Below, one piece after another: positions 1-9,495 of a stretch of DNA of 41,038 bases. Below the pieces are notes generated by a model. That model worked only from the letters and a program-made list of their open reading frames with translations, was not told the origin of the DNA and did no database searches. The DNA is from Candidatus Hatepunaea meridiana (GTDB lineage: Bacteria; Electryoneota; AABM5-125-24; Hatepunaeales; Hatepunaeaceae): assembly GCA_030765125.1 (NCBI GenBank), contig JAVCDD010000120.1, forward strand, positions 1 to 41,038. The letters are read 5' to 3'. Within the stretch, counting starts at the first letter, position 1, and every line of letters starts with the position of its first letter. Position numbers and translations under genes: made by a program.

Positions 1-7
1 TATTCAC

Positions 8-73
8 GATTCTGGCTCCTTTTTGGAATTTTGTTACAACTATATACAATATAACAAAATAGGAGCCGGAATC
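8..73. repeat. Long imperfect hairpin with internal bulge
   Basis: Bases 8-20 pair with 61-73 (13 bp with one G-T pair) and, after a one-sided bulge at 21-27, bases 28-36 pair perfectly with 52-60 around a 15-nt loop. It could be the terminator of a gene left of the window or the end of a mobile element. No T-tract directly follows the stem on the plus strand, so the terminator reading is uncertain. Confidence 0.6.
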
Positions 74-133
74 TATACTAATGAACCATTAAAAAAGCCC
101 TGTTTTATAGGTGCGAAACTTCAGTTAGTATAG
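73..133. repeat. 9-bp perfect inverted repeat in the S10 leader
   Basis: CTATACTAA at 73-81 is matched by TTAGTATAG at 125-133. It starts on the last base of the preceding hairpin, so 8-133 is almost entirely palindromic. The element lies about 210 bases upstream of rpsJ. It might be a leader structure of the ribosomal operon or part of a mobile-element remnant. Confidence 0.5.
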
Positions 134-146
134 TTGCGATTATTAT

Positions 147-317
147 ATGGGTATCGCAGGATTGATAACATCAATAATGGTTTTCATAATTGGCTTTGGC
201 TCAGGTTTAGGAAATAGCATAAATTTTAATAATTTTGAAAATAATACTGTTAATAGTGGTATTTTATATAAAAGACAATTATCTTTATATGATGTCATAA
301 TTAGTATATTATTGTGA
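147..317 (+). CDS. Possible 56-residue hydrophobic peptide (weak)
   Basis: An ATG at 147 opens a 56-codon frame ending in TGA at 315. The product would begin MGIAGLITSIMVFIIGFGSG, which could form one membrane segment, followed by an Asn-rich polar tail. The region is strongly AT-rich, no clear Shine-Dalgarno is seen, and I recognise no family. It may be a chance ORF in the leader of the ribosomal operon. Confidence 0.2.
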   Translation: MGIAGLITSIMVFIIGFGSGLGNSINFNNFENNTVNSGILYKRQLSLYDVIISILL

Positions 318-343
318 TTGACAAAAAGCTAAATAACTGAAAA

Positions 344-652
344 ATGGCAAGACAAACTATTCGTATTAAACTTAAGGCTTATGATCATAACCTGATTGAT
401 AAGTCTACCGAAAAAATCATCAGGACAGCCAGAGCGACTGGCGCGGCGATTTCAGGACCGATACCGTTACCGACCAAACGTCGTGTTTATACGGTATTGC
501 GCAGTCCTCATGTTGATAAAAAATCACGAGAGCAATTTGAGACTCGCGTTCATAAAAGGTTGATTGATATTCTTAATTCCTCAACACGTACTATTGATGC
601 TTTAATGCGTCTTGAATTACCTTCTGGTGTAGATATAGAGATTAAGACATGA
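344..652 (+). CDS. rpsJ: Ribosomal protein S10
   Basis: Small-subunit protein S10 (NusE), which binds 16S rRNA in the 30S head and pairs with NusB in antitermination. The 102-residue product begins [19 protein letters not shown] and contains [28 protein letters not shown], split here as [10 protein letters not shown] and [15 protein letters not shown], the family signature region. Length is typical. It is the first gene of the superoperon, and its stop overlaps the rplC start (ATGA at 649-652). tuf, fusA, rpsG and rpsL, often just upstream, are not in the window. Confidence 0.98.
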   Translation: MARQTIRIKLKAYDHNLIDKSTEKIIRTARATGAAISGPIPLPTKRRVYTVLRSPHVDKKSREQFETRVHKRLIDILNSSTRTIDALMRLELPSGVDIEIKT

Positions 653-1269
653 TCGGTTTGTTAGGAAGAAAAAAGGGTATGTCTTCCGTCTATAACAAGG
701 ATGGGAAGAATACAGCGGTTACCGTTCTGGAAGTAGGTCCTTGTCCTGTTATACAGGTTAAAACTATGAAGAACGACAAATATAATGCACTTCAGTTAGC
801 TTTTGAACCGATACGTCTGAAATTAGCTAATAAACCAAAGACCGGTCATTTCGAAAAAGCTAATAAGAAACCACATAGAGTTTTGGCGGAATTCAAAGAT
901 TTTGATGGTGATTATAAAACCGGCGATATTCTAAGTATTGATTTGTTTAAACCCGGCGATAAAATACACGTTACCGGGATCAGCAAAGGATGTGGATTTG
1001 CAGGTGTTATCAAACGACATAATTTTACTCGTCCTAATCAATCACACGGCACACACGAAGCCTTCAGAGGACCGGGTTCGATAGGAAATGCATCTTATCC
1101 AGCGCGGGTTTGGCCCGGTAAACGAATGCCGGGAAGAATGGGCAATGATAGGATTACTATTAAGAATCTCGACGTTATTAAGGTTGATTCTGAGAAAGGA
1201 TTAATGATAGTGAAGGGCGCTGTACCTGGTGCACCTGGTGGATTATTACGAATTCGTAAGGTGGGTTAA
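649..1269 (+). CDS. rplC: Ribosomal protein L3
   Basis: Large-subunit protein L3, an early assembly protein that reaches toward the peptidyl-transferase centre. 206 residues, beginning [15 protein letters not shown]. The central extension is clear: [13 protein letters not shown], then [11 protein letters not shown], the conserved loop near 23S rRNA. The start overlaps the S10 stop by four bases, so translation is probably coupled. Length fits bacterial L3. Confidence 0.98.
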   Translation: MIGLLGRKKGMSSVYNKDGKNTAVTVLEVGPCPVIQVKTMKNDKYNALQLAFEPIRLKLANKPKTGHFEKANKKPHRVLAEFKDFDGDYKTGDILSIDLFKPGDKIHVTGISKGCGFAGVIKRHNFTRPNQSHGTHEAFRGPGSIGNASYPARVWPGKRMPGRMGNDRITIKNLDVIKVDSEKGLMIVKGAVPGAPGGLLRIRKVG

Positions 1270-1280
1270 GGGAAGGAATA

Positions 1281-1973
1281 ATGGCTGATAATACGACTAC
1301 TGATTCTAATCTGTCAACACCAGAAGAGAAGTCATCGCTAAAACTGCCGGTTAAGAGTATGGACGGCAAACCTACCGGAGAAGAAGTTGAATTGGATCCG
1401 CGGTTATTTGGATTGCCTCGCAATGATCATGTACTCTATTTAGCAGTAAAAACTGAGCTCACCAATCGCAGGCAGGGAACGCATGCAACGCTTACCCGCG
1501 CTATGGTTAGTGGTGGTGGGCGTAAACCTTGGAATCAAAAGGGACGTGGCGCAGCACGAGCTGGAACGTCAAGTTCACCTATATGGCGAAGTGGTGGAAT
1601 AACATTCGGACCACAACCGCAAATACACCAGATGAAGTTGCCTGCAAAAGTTAAAAAACTGGCAAGGAAAATTGCTCTTAGTATTAAAGCCAATTCAGGA
1701 GTTATCGATTTAGTGGAAGACTTTGATCTTGCAGAACCGAAGACAAAAGAAATCGCTTCGATGTTGAGTAGCTTTGATATTGCAGGAAAATCTATCCTTT
1801 TAATGGTTGGTGGTCATAAGCCAATGGTTGTAATGTCCTGTCGAAATATTCCTCGTCTCGAGGTCAAAGAGGCAATGAACGCTTCTGCTTATGATATTCT
1901 TCGTGCCCGACGCATAATTATAAGCCGCACAGCGCTCGACAGCTTAACAGGAGGCTTGACAGGTGAAAAGTAA
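1281..1973 (+). CDS. rplD: Ribosomal protein L4 with N-terminal extension
   Basis: Large-subunit protein L4, lining the exit tunnel; in Escherichia coli it also represses the S10 operon. 230 residues. The conserved core begins near residue 50 ([20 protein letters not shown]) and includes [20 protein letters not shown], the tunnel-loop region. The first 30 or so residues are an acidic Ser/Thr-rich extension absent from many L4 proteins. The end overlaps the rplW GTG start by 11 bases. Confidence 0.97.
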   Translation: MADNTTTDSNLSTPEEKSSLKLPVKSMDGKPTGEEVELDPRLFGLPRNDHVLYLAVKTELTNRRQGTHATLTRAMVSGGGRKPWNQKGRGAARAGTSSSPIWRSGGITFGPQPQIHQMKLPAKVKKLARKIALSIKANSGVIDLVEDFDLAEPKTKEIASMLSSFDIAGKSILLMVGGHKPMVVMSCRNIPRLEVKEAMNASAYDILRARRIIISRTALDSLTGGLTGEK

Positions 1974-2253
1974 TCTGGAAATTATCCGTCGTCCTCTGGT
2001 TACTGAGAAAGTTACACGGCTTCAAGCGGAATATAATCAATATGTATTTGAAGTTGATCCACGATCTAATAAAATCGAGATTAAACGGGCTGTGGAAGAG
2101 CGATTTGATGTAAAGGTAACAAAAGTACGGACAATAAATGTATCTGGCAAAGTGAAGACACTTGGGAGATTTTCCGGACGCAGAACGAATTGGAAAAAGG
2201 CTATTGTTACCCTTGCAGAAGGTGACAATATTGAGCTTTTTGAGGGAGGTTAG
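1963..2253 (+). CDS. rplW: Ribosomal protein L23
   Basis: Large-subunit protein L23 at the tunnel exit, the docking site of signal recognition particle and trigger factor. 96 residues with the family pattern [20 protein letters not shown] near the start and [15 protein letters not shown] near the end. It starts at GTG 1963 inside the end of rplD, preceded by AGGAGG around 1949, which supports this start. Confidence 0.97.
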   Translation: MKSNLEIIRRPLVTEKVTRLQAEYNQYVFEVDPRSNKIEIKRAVEERFDVKVTKVRTINVSGKVKTLGRFSGRRTNWKKAIVTLAEGDNIELFEGG

Positions 2254-2257
2254 ATAA

Positions 2258-3091
2258 ATGCCCGTTATAAAAAGAAAACCAGTTACACCTTCTCAACGCC
2301 ATATGAGCGTTCTTGATTTCAGTGAGATTACAAAAAAGACACCGGAAAAGCAGCTCATTAGGGCGTTAAAGAAGACTGGTGGCAGAAACAATCTTGGTCG
2401 AAGAACATCACGTCACCGCGGTGGCGGTCATAAAAGACGTTATCGTATAATTGATTTCAAGCGTAATAAGTATGATATTCCAGCCAAGGTAGCCGCAATT
2501 GAGTATGACCCTAATCGTTCTGCTAATATTGCATTGCTTTTTTATGTTGATGGTGAAAAAAGATACATCATTGCTCCGAATGGACTGAAAGTCGGTGATC
2601 AGATTCAATCGGGTAACGGACTTGAGATACACCCAGGTAACGCAATGCCGCTCTACGAAATACCACTTGGGACGACCGTTCACAATGTTGAGATGAAACC
2701 GGGTAAGGGTGGTCAGATTGCACGCGGCGCTGGATCCGGTGTGCAAGTGATGGCTAAGGATGGACCTAATGTATTGTTGAGGATGCCTTCTGGTGAAATA
2801 CGTCTATTTCAGAAGAAGTGTTTGGCTACTATTGGTCAAGTGGGGAATCTCGATCACGAAAAGGTTATGCAAGGGAAAGCTGGAAGAAACAGGTGGCGCG
2901 GGCGAAGACCTCAATCGCGCGGTGTAGTTATGAATCCGGTTGATCATCCAATGGGTGGTGGTGAAGGTAAGTCGTCGGGAGGCAGACACCCTTGTACACC
3001 TTGGGGTAAACCCACAAAAGGCTATAAAACCCGGCATAAGAAGAAAGCTTCTGACCGTCTTATTGTTCAGCGACGGCGGACTAAAAGGTAA
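2258..3091 (+). CDS. rplB: Ribosomal protein L2
   Basis: Large-subunit protein L2, needed for subunit association and peptidyl transfer. 277 residues, normal length. Visible blocks are [20 protein letters not shown] in the N-terminal OB-type region and the C-terminal [20 protein letters not shown] stretch carrying the conserved His important for activity. It starts four bases after the rplW stop. Confidence 0.98.
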   Translation: MPVIKRKPVTPSQRHMSVLDFSEITKKTPEKQLIRALKKTGGRNNLGRRTSRHRGGGHKRRYRIIDFKRNKYDIPAKVAAIEYDPNRSANIALLFYVDGEKRYIIAPNGLKVGDQIQSGNGLEIHPGNAMPLYEIPLGTTVHNVEMKPGKGGQIARGAGSGVQVMAKDGPNVLLRMPSGEIRLFQKKCLATIGQVGNLDHEKVMQGKAGRNRWRGRRPQSRGVVMNPVDHPMGGGEGKSSGGRHPCTPWGKPTKGYKTRHKKKASDRLIVQRRRTKR

Positions 3092-3124
3092 CTATTGTCA
3101 TTCTATATAAAACGAGGCTTATGA

Positions 3125-3412
3125 ATGGGAAGGTCTCTTAAAAAAGGACCGTATATTGACATTAAACTTCTTACACGAATTGAGGAGCTTAATAGAACCA
3201 GAAAGAAAAAGGTCGTTAAGACTTGGGCAAGGCGTTCGATGATTCCACCGGAATTTGTCGGTCATACGCTAGCTGTTCATAATGGACGTAAATTTCTTCC
3301 AGTGTATATTACGGAAAATATGGTTGGACATAAATTAGGGGAGTTCTCCCTAACGCGCACTTTCCGATCGCATAGCGGCAAGAAATCCGATCGTAAATCA
3401 AAGATTAAGTAA
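3125..3412 (+). CDS. rpsS: Ribosomal protein S19
   Basis: Small-subunit protein S19, which with S13 contacts the A-site region in the 30S head. 95 residues, beginning [12 protein letters not shown], with the signature [21 protein letters not shown] followed by [12 protein letters not shown] (written in two pieces: [16 protein letters not shown] and [13 protein letters not shown]). Length is typical. It lies between rplB and rplV as in other S10 operons. Confidence 0.98.
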   Translation: MGRSLKKGPYIDIKLLTRIEELNRTRKKKVVKTWARRSMIPPEFVGHTLAVHNGRKFLPVYITENMVGHKLGEFSLTRTFRSHSGKKSDRKSKIK

Positions 3413-3431
3413 CAGGTCACGGAGAGAAAAG

Positions 3432-3806
3432 ATGTTACAAGCAAGAGCTATCGCTCGCTGGGTAAGAATGTCTCCACGCAAGATGAGGTTAGTAGCCGAT
3501 ATGGTGCGTGGCACGAGTGTAAGAAGCGCTGTTAATGCCCTTCACTATTCGACAAAGCGTGCTAGTGAACCGGTTAGCAAGACCATTAACTCCGCCCTGG
3601 CAAACCTGATGGCGATGGAGGAAGCTGCCAAACTGGATCCAGCTAATGTTTATATAAAAGAAATATATGTTGATGAAGGGCCGACTCTTCGCCGCTGGAG
3701 ACCTCGAGCGATGGGAAGAGCGTCAAGAATTCGTAAGCGAACCAGTCATTTGACAGTAGTTGTGGAAGTTCATGAGATACCTATTAATAAGAAGAAGCGA
3801 GGATAA
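3432..3806 (+). CDS. rplV: Ribosomal protein L22
   Basis: Large-subunit protein L22, whose hairpin lines the exit tunnel and sets macrolide sensitivity. 124 residues. The conserved start is ARWVRMSPRKMRLVADMVRG, and the C-terminal hairpin contains RWRPRAMGRASRIRKRTSH. An AGAGAAAAG stretch precedes the ATG. Normal length and position. Confidence 0.98.
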   Translation: MLQARAIARWVRMSPRKMRLVADMVRGTSVRSAVNALHYSTKRASEPVSKTINSALANLMAMEEAAKLDPANVYIKEIYVDEGPTLRRWRPRAMGRASRIRKRTSHLTVVVEVHEIPINKKKRG

Positions 3807-3809
3807 AGT

Positions 3810-4481
3810 TTGGGACAGAAGACTAATCCGATAGGACTAAGACTAGGAATTAATCGTACCTGGTATTCCAACTGGTTCGATGAGCGACGCTTTGCAGAGA
3901 AACTTTCTGAAGACTTGATGCTGCGTCGTTATCTGGATCAACGATTGCATAATGCAAGTGTCGCTAAGATTGAGATAGAGAGGACGCTCAAGCAGGTTAC
4001 GGTGAATATTCATACGGCTCGCCCAGGTATCGTTATCGGACGAAAGGGCGCTGATGTTGAAAAGCTGCGGGCTGAGCTGAAGATATTAACCGGCAAAGAG
4101 ATACAGTTGAATATAGTGGAAGTCAAGCATCCGGAACTTGAAGCATCACTTGTGGCTGAGACACTTGCACAGCAGCTTCGAGGGCGTATCTCTTTTCGAA
4201 GAGCGATGAAACGAGCGTTGCAATCAACCCGGCGTATGGGGGCTGAGGGTGTCAAGATCACATGCAAGGGACGTCTCGGGGGAGCTGAAATGGCACGTAC
4301 TGAGACTTATAAGGATGGTCGTATACCGTTACATACATTACGTGCAAACATAGATTATGCTTTGAAAGTTGCTTATACGACTTATGGCGCTATTGGTGTT
4401 AAGGTTTGGATTTGCAAAGGTGAGGTGCTTGGAAAGGATGAAAATCAATTTAAACAACAACCTAAACAGCAACGTCGTTAG
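3810..4481 (+). CDS. rpsC: Ribosomal protein S3
   Basis: Small-subunit protein S3 at the mRNA entry channel. It starts at TTG 3810 because [20 protein letters not shown] is the conserved N terminus. 223 residues. The KH type-2 domain carries the GxxG loop in [18 protein letters not shown] near residue 73, and the C-terminal domain contains [20 protein letters not shown]. It follows rplV by three bases. Confidence 0.98.
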   Translation: MGQKTNPIGLRLGINRTWYSNWFDERRFAEKLSEDLMLRRYLDQRLHNASVAKIEIERTLKQVTVNIHTARPGIVIGRKGADVEKLRAELKILTGKEIQLNIVEVKHPELEASLVAETLAQQLRGRISFRRAMKRALQSTRRMGAEGVKITCKGRLGGAEMARTETYKDGRIPLHTLRANIDYALKVAYTTYGAIGVKVWICKGEVLGKDENQFKQQPKQQRR

Positions 4482-4498
4482 GTTTAATGGAATGAACA

Positions 4499-4909
4499 AT
4501 GTTATCACCTAAAAGAGTCCCACATAGAAAAGTGCATCGCGGACGAATGCGGGGCAAATCTTATCGTGGTTCAACCGTTGCTTTTGGTACTTATGGGCTC
4601 AAAGCGCTTGCACCAGCTTGGATTACAGCCCGTCAAATAGAAGCTGCTCGTATCGCGATCACACGGTATATTAAGCGTGGCGGAAAAGTGTGGATCCGGA
4701 TATTCCCGGATAAACCATATACAAAGAAACCGGCTGAAACAAGAATGGGGAAGGGAAAAGGAAATCCTGAATATTGGGTTGCAGTTGTTAAGCCAGGGCG
4801 TATAATGTTTGAGCTTGAAGGTGTTGATGAAGATATTGCACGTAAAGCAATGCGGCTTGCCATAGCTAAGCTGCCCATTCCCTGTCGTTTTGTAACACGT
4901 ATTGATTGA
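4499..4909 (+). CDS. rplP: Ribosomal protein L16
   Basis: Large-subunit protein L16, which organises the aminoacyl-tRNA site. 136 residues, beginning [19 protein letters not shown]. The conserved loop [20 protein letters not shown] contains the Arg that is hydroxylated in some bacteria. Size and order (rpsC-rplP-rpmC) are canonical. Confidence 0.98.
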   Translation: MLSPKRVPHRKVHRGRMRGKSYRGSTVAFGTYGLKALAPAWITARQIEAARIAITRYIKRGGKVWIRIFPDKPYTKKPAETRMGKGKGNPEYWVAVVKPGRIMFELEGVDEDIARKAMRLAIAKLPIPCRFVTRID

Positions 4910-4918
4910 GGTAACATA

Positions 4919-5158
4919 GTGAAACCGCGCGAAATACGAGAACTATCAATTCAAGAATTGGAAGATAACCTCTCTGATAAAGCTGAAGAACTGGCGAATC
5001 TTAAGTTTCAGCACGCTTTACATCAACTGGATAATACTGGTAAAGTGAGAATTGCCAAGCGTGAATTAGCCAGACTTAAAACTATATACAATGAGCATAA
5101 ATCAGGTATTCGTACCCTATCGGATGAAGAATCTGAGAACACCGGGGAGAAAATATAA
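4919..5158 (+). CDS. rpmC: Ribosomal protein L29
   Basis: Large-subunit protein L29 at the tunnel exit next to L23. It starts at GTG 4919. The 79 residues contain [20 protein letters not shown] and the two-helix core ending [17 protein letters not shown]. The last 15 or so residues form an extra acidic tail beyond the usual 60-70. It abuts rpsQ directly. Confidence 0.95.
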   Translation: MKPREIRELSIQELEDNLSDKAEELANLKFQHALHQLDNTGKVRIAKRELARLKTIYNEHKSGIRTLSDEESENTGEKI

Positions 5159-5416
5159 ATGGAACAGCGAGGAAACAGGAAAGTAAGGCTGGGCGTAGTA
5201 ACTTCTACAAAGATGGATAAAACAATCGCTGTAAAAGTAGAACGACGGATACCACACTATCGCTATAAGAAATACTATACGCTTTCCAAGAAATTATTGG
5301 CGCATGATCCGGAAAACACGTGCAATATTGGTGATAAGGTGAGAATTGTCGAGTGCAGACCAATTTCATTACGTAAGAAATGGCGGTTAATGGAGGTTGT
5401 TGAACGTTCAGTTTAA
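5159..5416 (+). CDS. rpsQ: Ribosomal protein S17
   Basis: Small-subunit protein S17, an OB-fold 16S rRNA binder needed for early 30S assembly. 85 residues with VVTSTKMDKTIAVKVERR and CNIGDKVRIVECRPISLRKKW, given here as GDKVRIVECRPISLRK, the family signature. It starts on the base after the rpmC stop. A roughly 100-base spacer with TTG/ACTT-rich repeats separates it from rplN, unusually long for this operon. Confidence 0.98.
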   Translation: MEQRGNRKVRLGVVTSTKMDKTIAVKVERRIPHYRYKKYYTLSKKLLAHDPENTCNIGDKVRIVECRPISLRKKWRLMEVVERSV

Positions 5417-5519
5417 TTGAGTTACAAGTTTACAATTTATCAAGAGAATCAGGACGATCTGTAATAACCTGAATTCTGATATCTGGTCGACTTGCCACTT
5501 GCTAACTTTCAAACTTATC

Positions 5520-5888
5520 ATGATACAGGAAGAAACAAAACTAATAGTTGCTGACAACAGTGGAGCCAAACGCGTTAAGTGTTTCCGTATTTTAGGTGGA
5601 ACACATCGCCGTTATGCATCTCTGGGAGATGTAGTTGTCGTTTCAGTACGCAGCGCAACACCCACCAGCCGGATCAAGAAGGGAGCTGTTTCAAAAGCGG
5701 TGATTGTCAGAGTTAAAAAAGAAGTCCGTCGTAAAGACGGATCATATATTCGATTTGATGAGAATGCTTGTGTACTACTTGACAACAATATGGAGATGAT
5801 CGGCAACCGAATTTTCGGACCGGTCGCTCGTGAATTGCGGGAAAAGAAGTATATGAAGATTGTTTCGTTAGCGCCGGAAGTGTTGTAA
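5520..5888 (+). CDS. rplN: Ribosomal protein L14
   Basis: Large-subunit protein L14 at the subunit interface. I chose ATG 5520 because [20 protein letters not shown] matches the conserved N terminus and gives the usual length (122 residues here); an in-frame ATG at 5499 would add seven unrelated residues. [20 protein letters not shown] and the C-terminal [20 protein letters not shown] are also family blocks. Confidence 0.97.
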   Translation: MIQEETKLIVADNSGAKRVKCFRILGGTHRRYASLGDVVVVSVRSATPTSRIKKGAVSKAVIVRVKKEVRRKDGSYIRFDENACVLLDNNMEMIGNRIFGPVARELREKKYMKIVSLAPEVL

Positions 5889-5900
5889 AGGATATAGACT

Positions 5901-6260
5901 ATGATCAAACGAATAAAAAAAATCAAAGGAAACCGTCTTTTCGTGCGCAAGGATGATATGGTGTTAATCTTGTCAGGCAATGATAAGGGTAAGCGCGGTA
6001 AGGTTCTGAAGGTGTATCCTGAACGCAATCGAATTGTTGTGGAGGGTATAGCTTTTATGAAACGCCACTCGAAGCCATCGGTTAAAGTACCACAAGGCGG
6101 TATTATTGAACGGGAGCGAGCAATTAATGCTTCCAATGTTATGGTAATAGATCCTAAAACAGGCGAACCAACCCGTATCGGGCACAAAATCCTGAATGTT
6201 GAAGGTCGTAAACAACGGGTTAGGTATTCAAAAAAATCCGGTGAAACATTATCCGGATAG
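5901..6260 (+). CDS. rplX: Ribosomal protein L24
   Basis: Large-subunit protein L24, an assembly initiator carrying a KOW motif. 119 residues. The KOW region is [20 protein letters not shown] (residues about 18-37), followed by the conserved [19 protein letters not shown] and [15 protein letters not shown]. Slightly longer than the roughly 105-residue average. It sits between rplN and rplE as expected. Confidence 0.97.
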   Translation: MIKRIKKIKGNRLFVRKDDMVLILSGNDKGKRGKVLKVYPERNRIVVEGIAFMKRHSKPSVKVPQGGIIERERAINASNVMVIDPKTGEPTRIGHKILNVEGRKQRVRYSKKSGETLSG

Positions 6261-6268
6261 ATGGTATT

Positions 6269-6964
6269 ATGGCAAAAGAAGATAAAAAACAGAAAAAAGT
6301 AACAAATGCCGCTCAGGATAAGAAGGGTAAGTCTACTAAATCAGGTAAGAAGAAGGAAGCAGCTAAAGATAAAGCACAACCTGTACCCAAAGATTATATC
6401 CCCAGACTGAAAAAACTTTATAGCAAGCAGATAACGGCGGCGCTGCAAAAGAAATTCAATTTCAAGAATGAAAATCTACTACCATATCTGGATAAGATCG
6501 TCCTGAACGTAGGCATCGGAACGATGCATCAGGATAAAAAATTAGCTAAATCAATTGCTGATGAGCTTGCTCTTATTACAGGTCAAAAGCCGGTTTTCAC
6601 CAAAGCCAGAAAGTCAATATCGAATTTTAAACTACGTCAGGATATGATAATTGGCTGCAAGGTCACACTCAGAAAGGACAGGATGTATGAGTTTTTCGAC
6701 CGTTTGATTACTGTAGTAATACCACGTGTCAGGGACTTTCGTGGGCTCAACGACCGATCATTTGACGGTCGAGGCAACTATACTTTCGGTATCAAAGAAC
6801 AGATTATTTTCCCAGAGATAGATTATGATAAAGCGCTAAGGATTCATGGTATGGATATAACTATTGCCACTACGGCGCGTAATGATGAAGAAGCGCTGGA
6901 ATTATTAAAAGGATTTGGCTTCCCGTTTCGACGCCGCGAGGGTGAAGCTAAGGATGCTGCTTAA
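6269..6964 (+). CDS. rplE: Ribosomal protein L5 with Lys-rich N-terminal extension
   Basis: Large-subunit protein L5, a 5S rRNA binder that contacts P-site tRNA. The conserved domain starts near residue 45 ([19 protein letters not shown]) and includes [34 protein letters not shown] and [20 protein letters not shown]. The 231-residue length is about 50 more than usual because of a Lys/Ala-rich, probably disordered head. No internal start with a good ribosome site was evident, so I keep the ATG at 6269. Confidence 0.97.
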   Translation: MAKEDKKQKKVTNAAQDKKGKSTKSGKKKEAAKDKAQPVPKDYIPRLKKLYSKQITAALQKKFNFKNENLLPYLDKIVLNVGIGTMHQDKKLAKSIADELALITGQKPVFTKARKSISNFKLRQDMIIGCKVTLRKDRMYEFFDRLITVVIPRVRDFRGLNDRSFDGRGNYTFGIKEQIIFPEIDYDKALRIHGMDITIATTARNDEEALELLKGFGFPFRRREGEAKDAA

Positions 6965-6983
6965 ATAACTCAGAAGAGGACAA

Positions 6984-7169
6984 ATGGCAAAAAAGGCATT
7001 AATTGCAAAGCAGAAACGCGAGCCGAAATTCAAGGTTCGTAAATATAATCGTTGCAGTCGCTGTGGTCGTCCGCGTGCTTATATGCGTCGATTTGGACTA
7101 TGCAGAATTTGTTTCCGGGAATTATCGCTGGCCGGTATGATCCCAGGCGTTACCAAGGCAAGTTGGTAA
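6984..7169 (+). CDS. rpsN: Ribosomal protein S14, zinc-binding short type
   Basis: Small-subunit protein S14 (type Z). 61 residues with two CxxC pairs, CSRC at 24-27 and CRIC at 40-43, that coordinate zinc, and the typical C terminus [11 protein letters not shown]. This zinc form lacks the long N-terminal segment of the E. coli type. It is preceded by AGAGGAC near the start. Confidence 0.98.
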   Translation: MAKKALIAKQKREPKFKVRKYNRCSRCGRPRAYMRRFGLCRICFRELSLAGMIPGVTKASW

Positions 7170-7190
7170 GAAAAAGATGAGGACAAGATA

Positions 7191-7589
7191 ATGACAATGA
7201 CCGATCCTGTCGCTGATTTTCTGACGCGTATTCGAAATGCAGTTCATGCGGGACATAAATCCGTTGATATTCCCGAATCCCGTCTGAAGCGTGAAATATC
7301 ACGTGTTTTGGCAATTGAAAAATTTATTTCACATTATATCAGGATTCGAGATGGGAAACAAGGAATGATTAGAATCTACCTTAAATATACGTCAGAAGGT
7401 GAGAGTGTAATTGACGGCTTGAAGAGAGTATCTCGTCCCGGTCTGAGATTATACTATAGTGTGGATGAGATTCCTCGTGTACTGAATGGGCTTGGTGTAA
7501 TGATACTTACTACACCAAAGGGCGTTATGACTGATAAAAGAGCCCGTCAACTTAGAGTAGGTGGTGAACCTTTATGTACAGTATGGTAA
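7191..7589 (+). CDS. rpsH: Ribosomal protein S8
   Basis: Small-subunit protein S8, which binds helix 21 of 16S rRNA and represses the spc operon in E. coli. 132 residues. [20 protein letters not shown] at the start and [20 protein letters not shown] near the end are signatures; it ends in GGEPLCTVW, a usual S8 C terminus. The ATG at 7197 is an alternative start. Confidence 0.97.
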   Translation: MTMTDPVADFLTRIRNAVHAGHKSVDIPESRLKREISRVLAIEKFISHYIRIRDGKQGMIRIYLKYTSEGESVIDGLKRVSRPGLRLYYSVDEIPRVLNGLGVMILTTPKGVMTDKRARQLRVGGEPLCTVW

Positions 7590-7594
7590 AACAA

Positions 7595-7626
7595 AACGGC
7601 TATTTTGTGCCGTTATTTCTTTTTTC
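7595..7626 (+). terminator. Terminator-like hairpin between rpsH and rplF
   Basis: AACGGC (7595-7600) and GCCGTT (7609-7614) form a 6-bp stem with an 8-nt loop, followed by ATTTCTTTTTT. It lies in the 49-base gap inside the operon, so it would be a partial terminator or attenuator setting the level of distal genes. The stem is short, so efficiency is uncertain. Confidence 0.5.
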
Positions 7627-7638
7627 AGGTGTTGACCA

Positions 7639-8178
7639 ATGTCAAGAGTAGGACGAGAACCAATACACATTCCGGATGGAGTAAAGGTTACAATAGATAG
7701 TAAATTAGTTAAGGTTAACGGTAAACTTGGTGAACTACAGCGAGAACTGCCCACTGGAATCACCGTTGCATTGGAAGAGAAATTACTGCGTGTTGGCAGA
7801 AAAGATGACAGCCGTAATCAGAAAGCCTTGCATGGTTTATCTCGTTCTTTGTTGGCTAATATGGTGACAGGTGTAGCATCAGGCTTTAAAAAAGAACTTG
7901 AAATCATCGGTGTAGGTTATCGTTGCGAAAAACGTGGAAAAGCGTTACAGCTTTCAGTAGGATTCTCCCACAAAGTAATTTTTATACCGCCGGAGGGAAT
8001 AGAAATTGAAGTTAAAGACACAACCAAATTTAGTGTTAACGGTATAAACAATGAGATTGTGGGCGATATTGCGGCAAAGATACGTGCTGTACGTCCACCC
8101 GAGCCTTATAAAGGCAAGGGGATAAAGTATGTGGGGGAATATATTCGGCGTAAAGCAGGGAAGTCTACAATTAAGTAG
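7639..8178 (+). CDS. rplF: Ribosomal protein L6
   Basis: Large-subunit protein L6 near the factor-binding site. 179 residues, the standard length. It begins MSRVGREPIHIPDGVKV and ends with the signature PPEPYKGKGIKYVGEYIRRK then AGKS. Two similar L6 domains are visible. It follows rpsH after a hairpin-containing spacer. Confidence 0.98.
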   Translation: MSRVGREPIHIPDGVKVTIDSKLVKVNGKLGELQRELPTGITVALEEKLLRVGRKDDSRNQKALHGLSRSLLANMVTGVASGFKKELEIIGVGYRCEKRGKALQLSVGFSHKVIFIPPEGIEIEVKDTTKFSVNGINNEIVGDIAAKIRAVRPPEPYKGKGIKYVGEYIRRKAGKSTIK

Positions 8179-8205
8179 TGAACGATACAATGCACGGAAG
8201 TAGAA

Positions 8206-8589
8206 ATGACAGATAACAGAGTAGCCCTTAAGGCTAAACATAAAAGATTACAAAGACGCAGGAAGCATGTTCACAAGCGGATTGTCGGTTTAACTGAACG
8301 ACCTCGTCTGGTTGTATTTCGCAGCAATCGTCATATATACGCTCAATTGGTTGATGATCAAACCAAACGAACAATTACTGGCTGTTCAACTTTAACCGAA
8401 GCAATACGAGAAAAGATGTCTACTGTTAAAGTAAAAACTGAACAAGCAAAGATCGTTGGTGTGCAACTGGCTGAACTGGCAAAGCAGAAAGGAATAAGCA
8501 CGGTTGCATTTGATCGTAATGGTCGAAAATACCAAGGTAGAGTAAAGGCTCTGGCGGATGGAGCCCGGACAGGTGGACTTAAATTCTGA
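8206..8589 (+). CDS. rplR: Ribosomal protein L18
   Basis: Large-subunit protein L18, which binds 5S rRNA with L5. 127 residues. Signatures are RRKHVHKRIVGLTERPRLVV, RSNRHIYAQLVDD and the C-terminal FDRNGRKYQGRVKALADGAR followed by GGLKF. Order rplF-rplR-rpsE is canonical. Confidence 0.98.
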   Translation: MTDNRVALKAKHKRLQRRRKHVHKRIVGLTERPRLVVFRSNRHIYAQLVDDQTKRTITGCSTLTEAIREKMSTVKVKTEQAKIVGVQLAELAKQKGISTVAFDRNGRKYQGRVKALADGARTGGLKF

Positions 8590-8651
8590 TACGTTATGCT
8601 GATCGAAATCAAGCATTTCGTTTTTCTGGACAATCACGTTACTAAAGAAAT

Positions 8652-9200
8652 ATGAGAGAACGAAAAACTTTTAATAAAGCAAATCCTGATGATCTGGCAC
8701 TAATAGAGAAGGTTGTCCATATTAACCGGGTTGCCAAGGTTGTCAAGGGTGGACGTAACTTCAGCTTCAACGCCATCGTAATTGTAGGTGATGGGAAGGG
8801 CAAAGTCGGGTTTGGTCTTGGTAAAGCGCGAGAAGTTGTTGATGCTATTGAAAAGGGAACTGAAATAGCTAAACGCGCAATGAAACGGTATCCTATTGTT
8901 GGTAAAACCCTTCCTCATGCAATCGTTGGCAAGTTCGGTGCAGGTAAGGTGGTTCTTAGACCTGCTTCTCCAGGAACGGGAATCATTGCCGGAGGCGCTG
9001 CCAGAGCAGTTTTGGAGTGTCTTGGTGTGCATGATGTATTATGTAAATCAATCGGCAGCAGTAATTCGGTTAATGTTATAAGAGCTACATTTAATGGATT
9101 GAGCAGACTTTATGATGCACCCAGAATGGCGCGAAAACGCGGGATTTCAGTAGCCAGATTGCTTGGATTAACACCAAGACCGGAGCCTGTAAATGAATGA
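8652..9200 (+). CDS. rpsE: Ribosomal protein S5
   Basis: Small-subunit protein S5, important for decoding fidelity. 182 residues. The N-terminal double-stranded RNA-binding-like domain has [20 protein letters not shown] and the C-terminal part has [19 protein letters not shown] and [15 protein letters not shown]. It overlaps rpmD by eight bases. Confidence 0.98.
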   Translation: MRERKTFNKANPDDLALIEKVVHINRVAKVVKGGRNFSFNAIVIVGDGKGKVGFGLGKAREVVDAIEKGTEIAKRAMKRYPIVGKTLPHAIVGKFGAGKVVLRPASPGTGIIAGGAARAVLECLGVHDVLCKSIGSSNSVNVIRATFNGLSRLYDAPRMARKRGISVARLLGLTPRPEPVNE

Positions 9201-9495
9201 GTATGTCAAAATTACTTATGTCCGCAGTTCTATCGGACGTAGTTATCGTCAACACAGAGTACTTAAAGCGCTCGGTCTGAAACGTTTACACCAGAGCCGG
9301 GTTATGGTTGATTGTCCGTCGTTGCGGGGGATGATTAGGAAGATTGTTCATTTGTTGAAGGTTGAAGCGGTGGAACAGATTGATGTGAAAGAATTGATAA
9401 TTTCTGAAAAGACAAATACAACTACTAATAGCAGAGAGATAGTTGAATCGGTAAATAAAGCAAGCAGTGATTTGGAGAATGATAATAATGCATAA
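9193..9495 (+). CDS. rpmD: Ribosomal protein L30 with C-terminal extension
   Basis: Large-subunit protein L30. The core is residues 4-62 ([20 protein letters not shown], then [14 protein letters not shown] and [13 protein letters not shown]). Bacterial L30 is normally about 60 residues; this one has roughly 38 extra, Thr/Asn/Glu-rich residues at the C terminus, ending in DNNA. The start overlaps the end of rpsE (ATGAATGA). Confidence 0.93.
   Translation: MNEYVKITYVRSSIGRSYRQHRVLKALGLKRLHQSRVMVDCPSLRGMIRKIVHLLKVEAVEQIDVKELIISEKTNTTTNSREIVESVNKASSDLENDNNA

Noticed and set aside
318-343. TTGACA at about 318-323 as the -35 box of the ribosomal operon
   Set aside because: It is only about 20 bases before the rpsJ ATG, leaving no room for a -10 box and a leader.
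5612-6187. Minus-strand ORF of 191 residues opposite rplN and rplX
   Set aside because: Fully antisense to two certain ribosomal genes; a codon-bias shadow.
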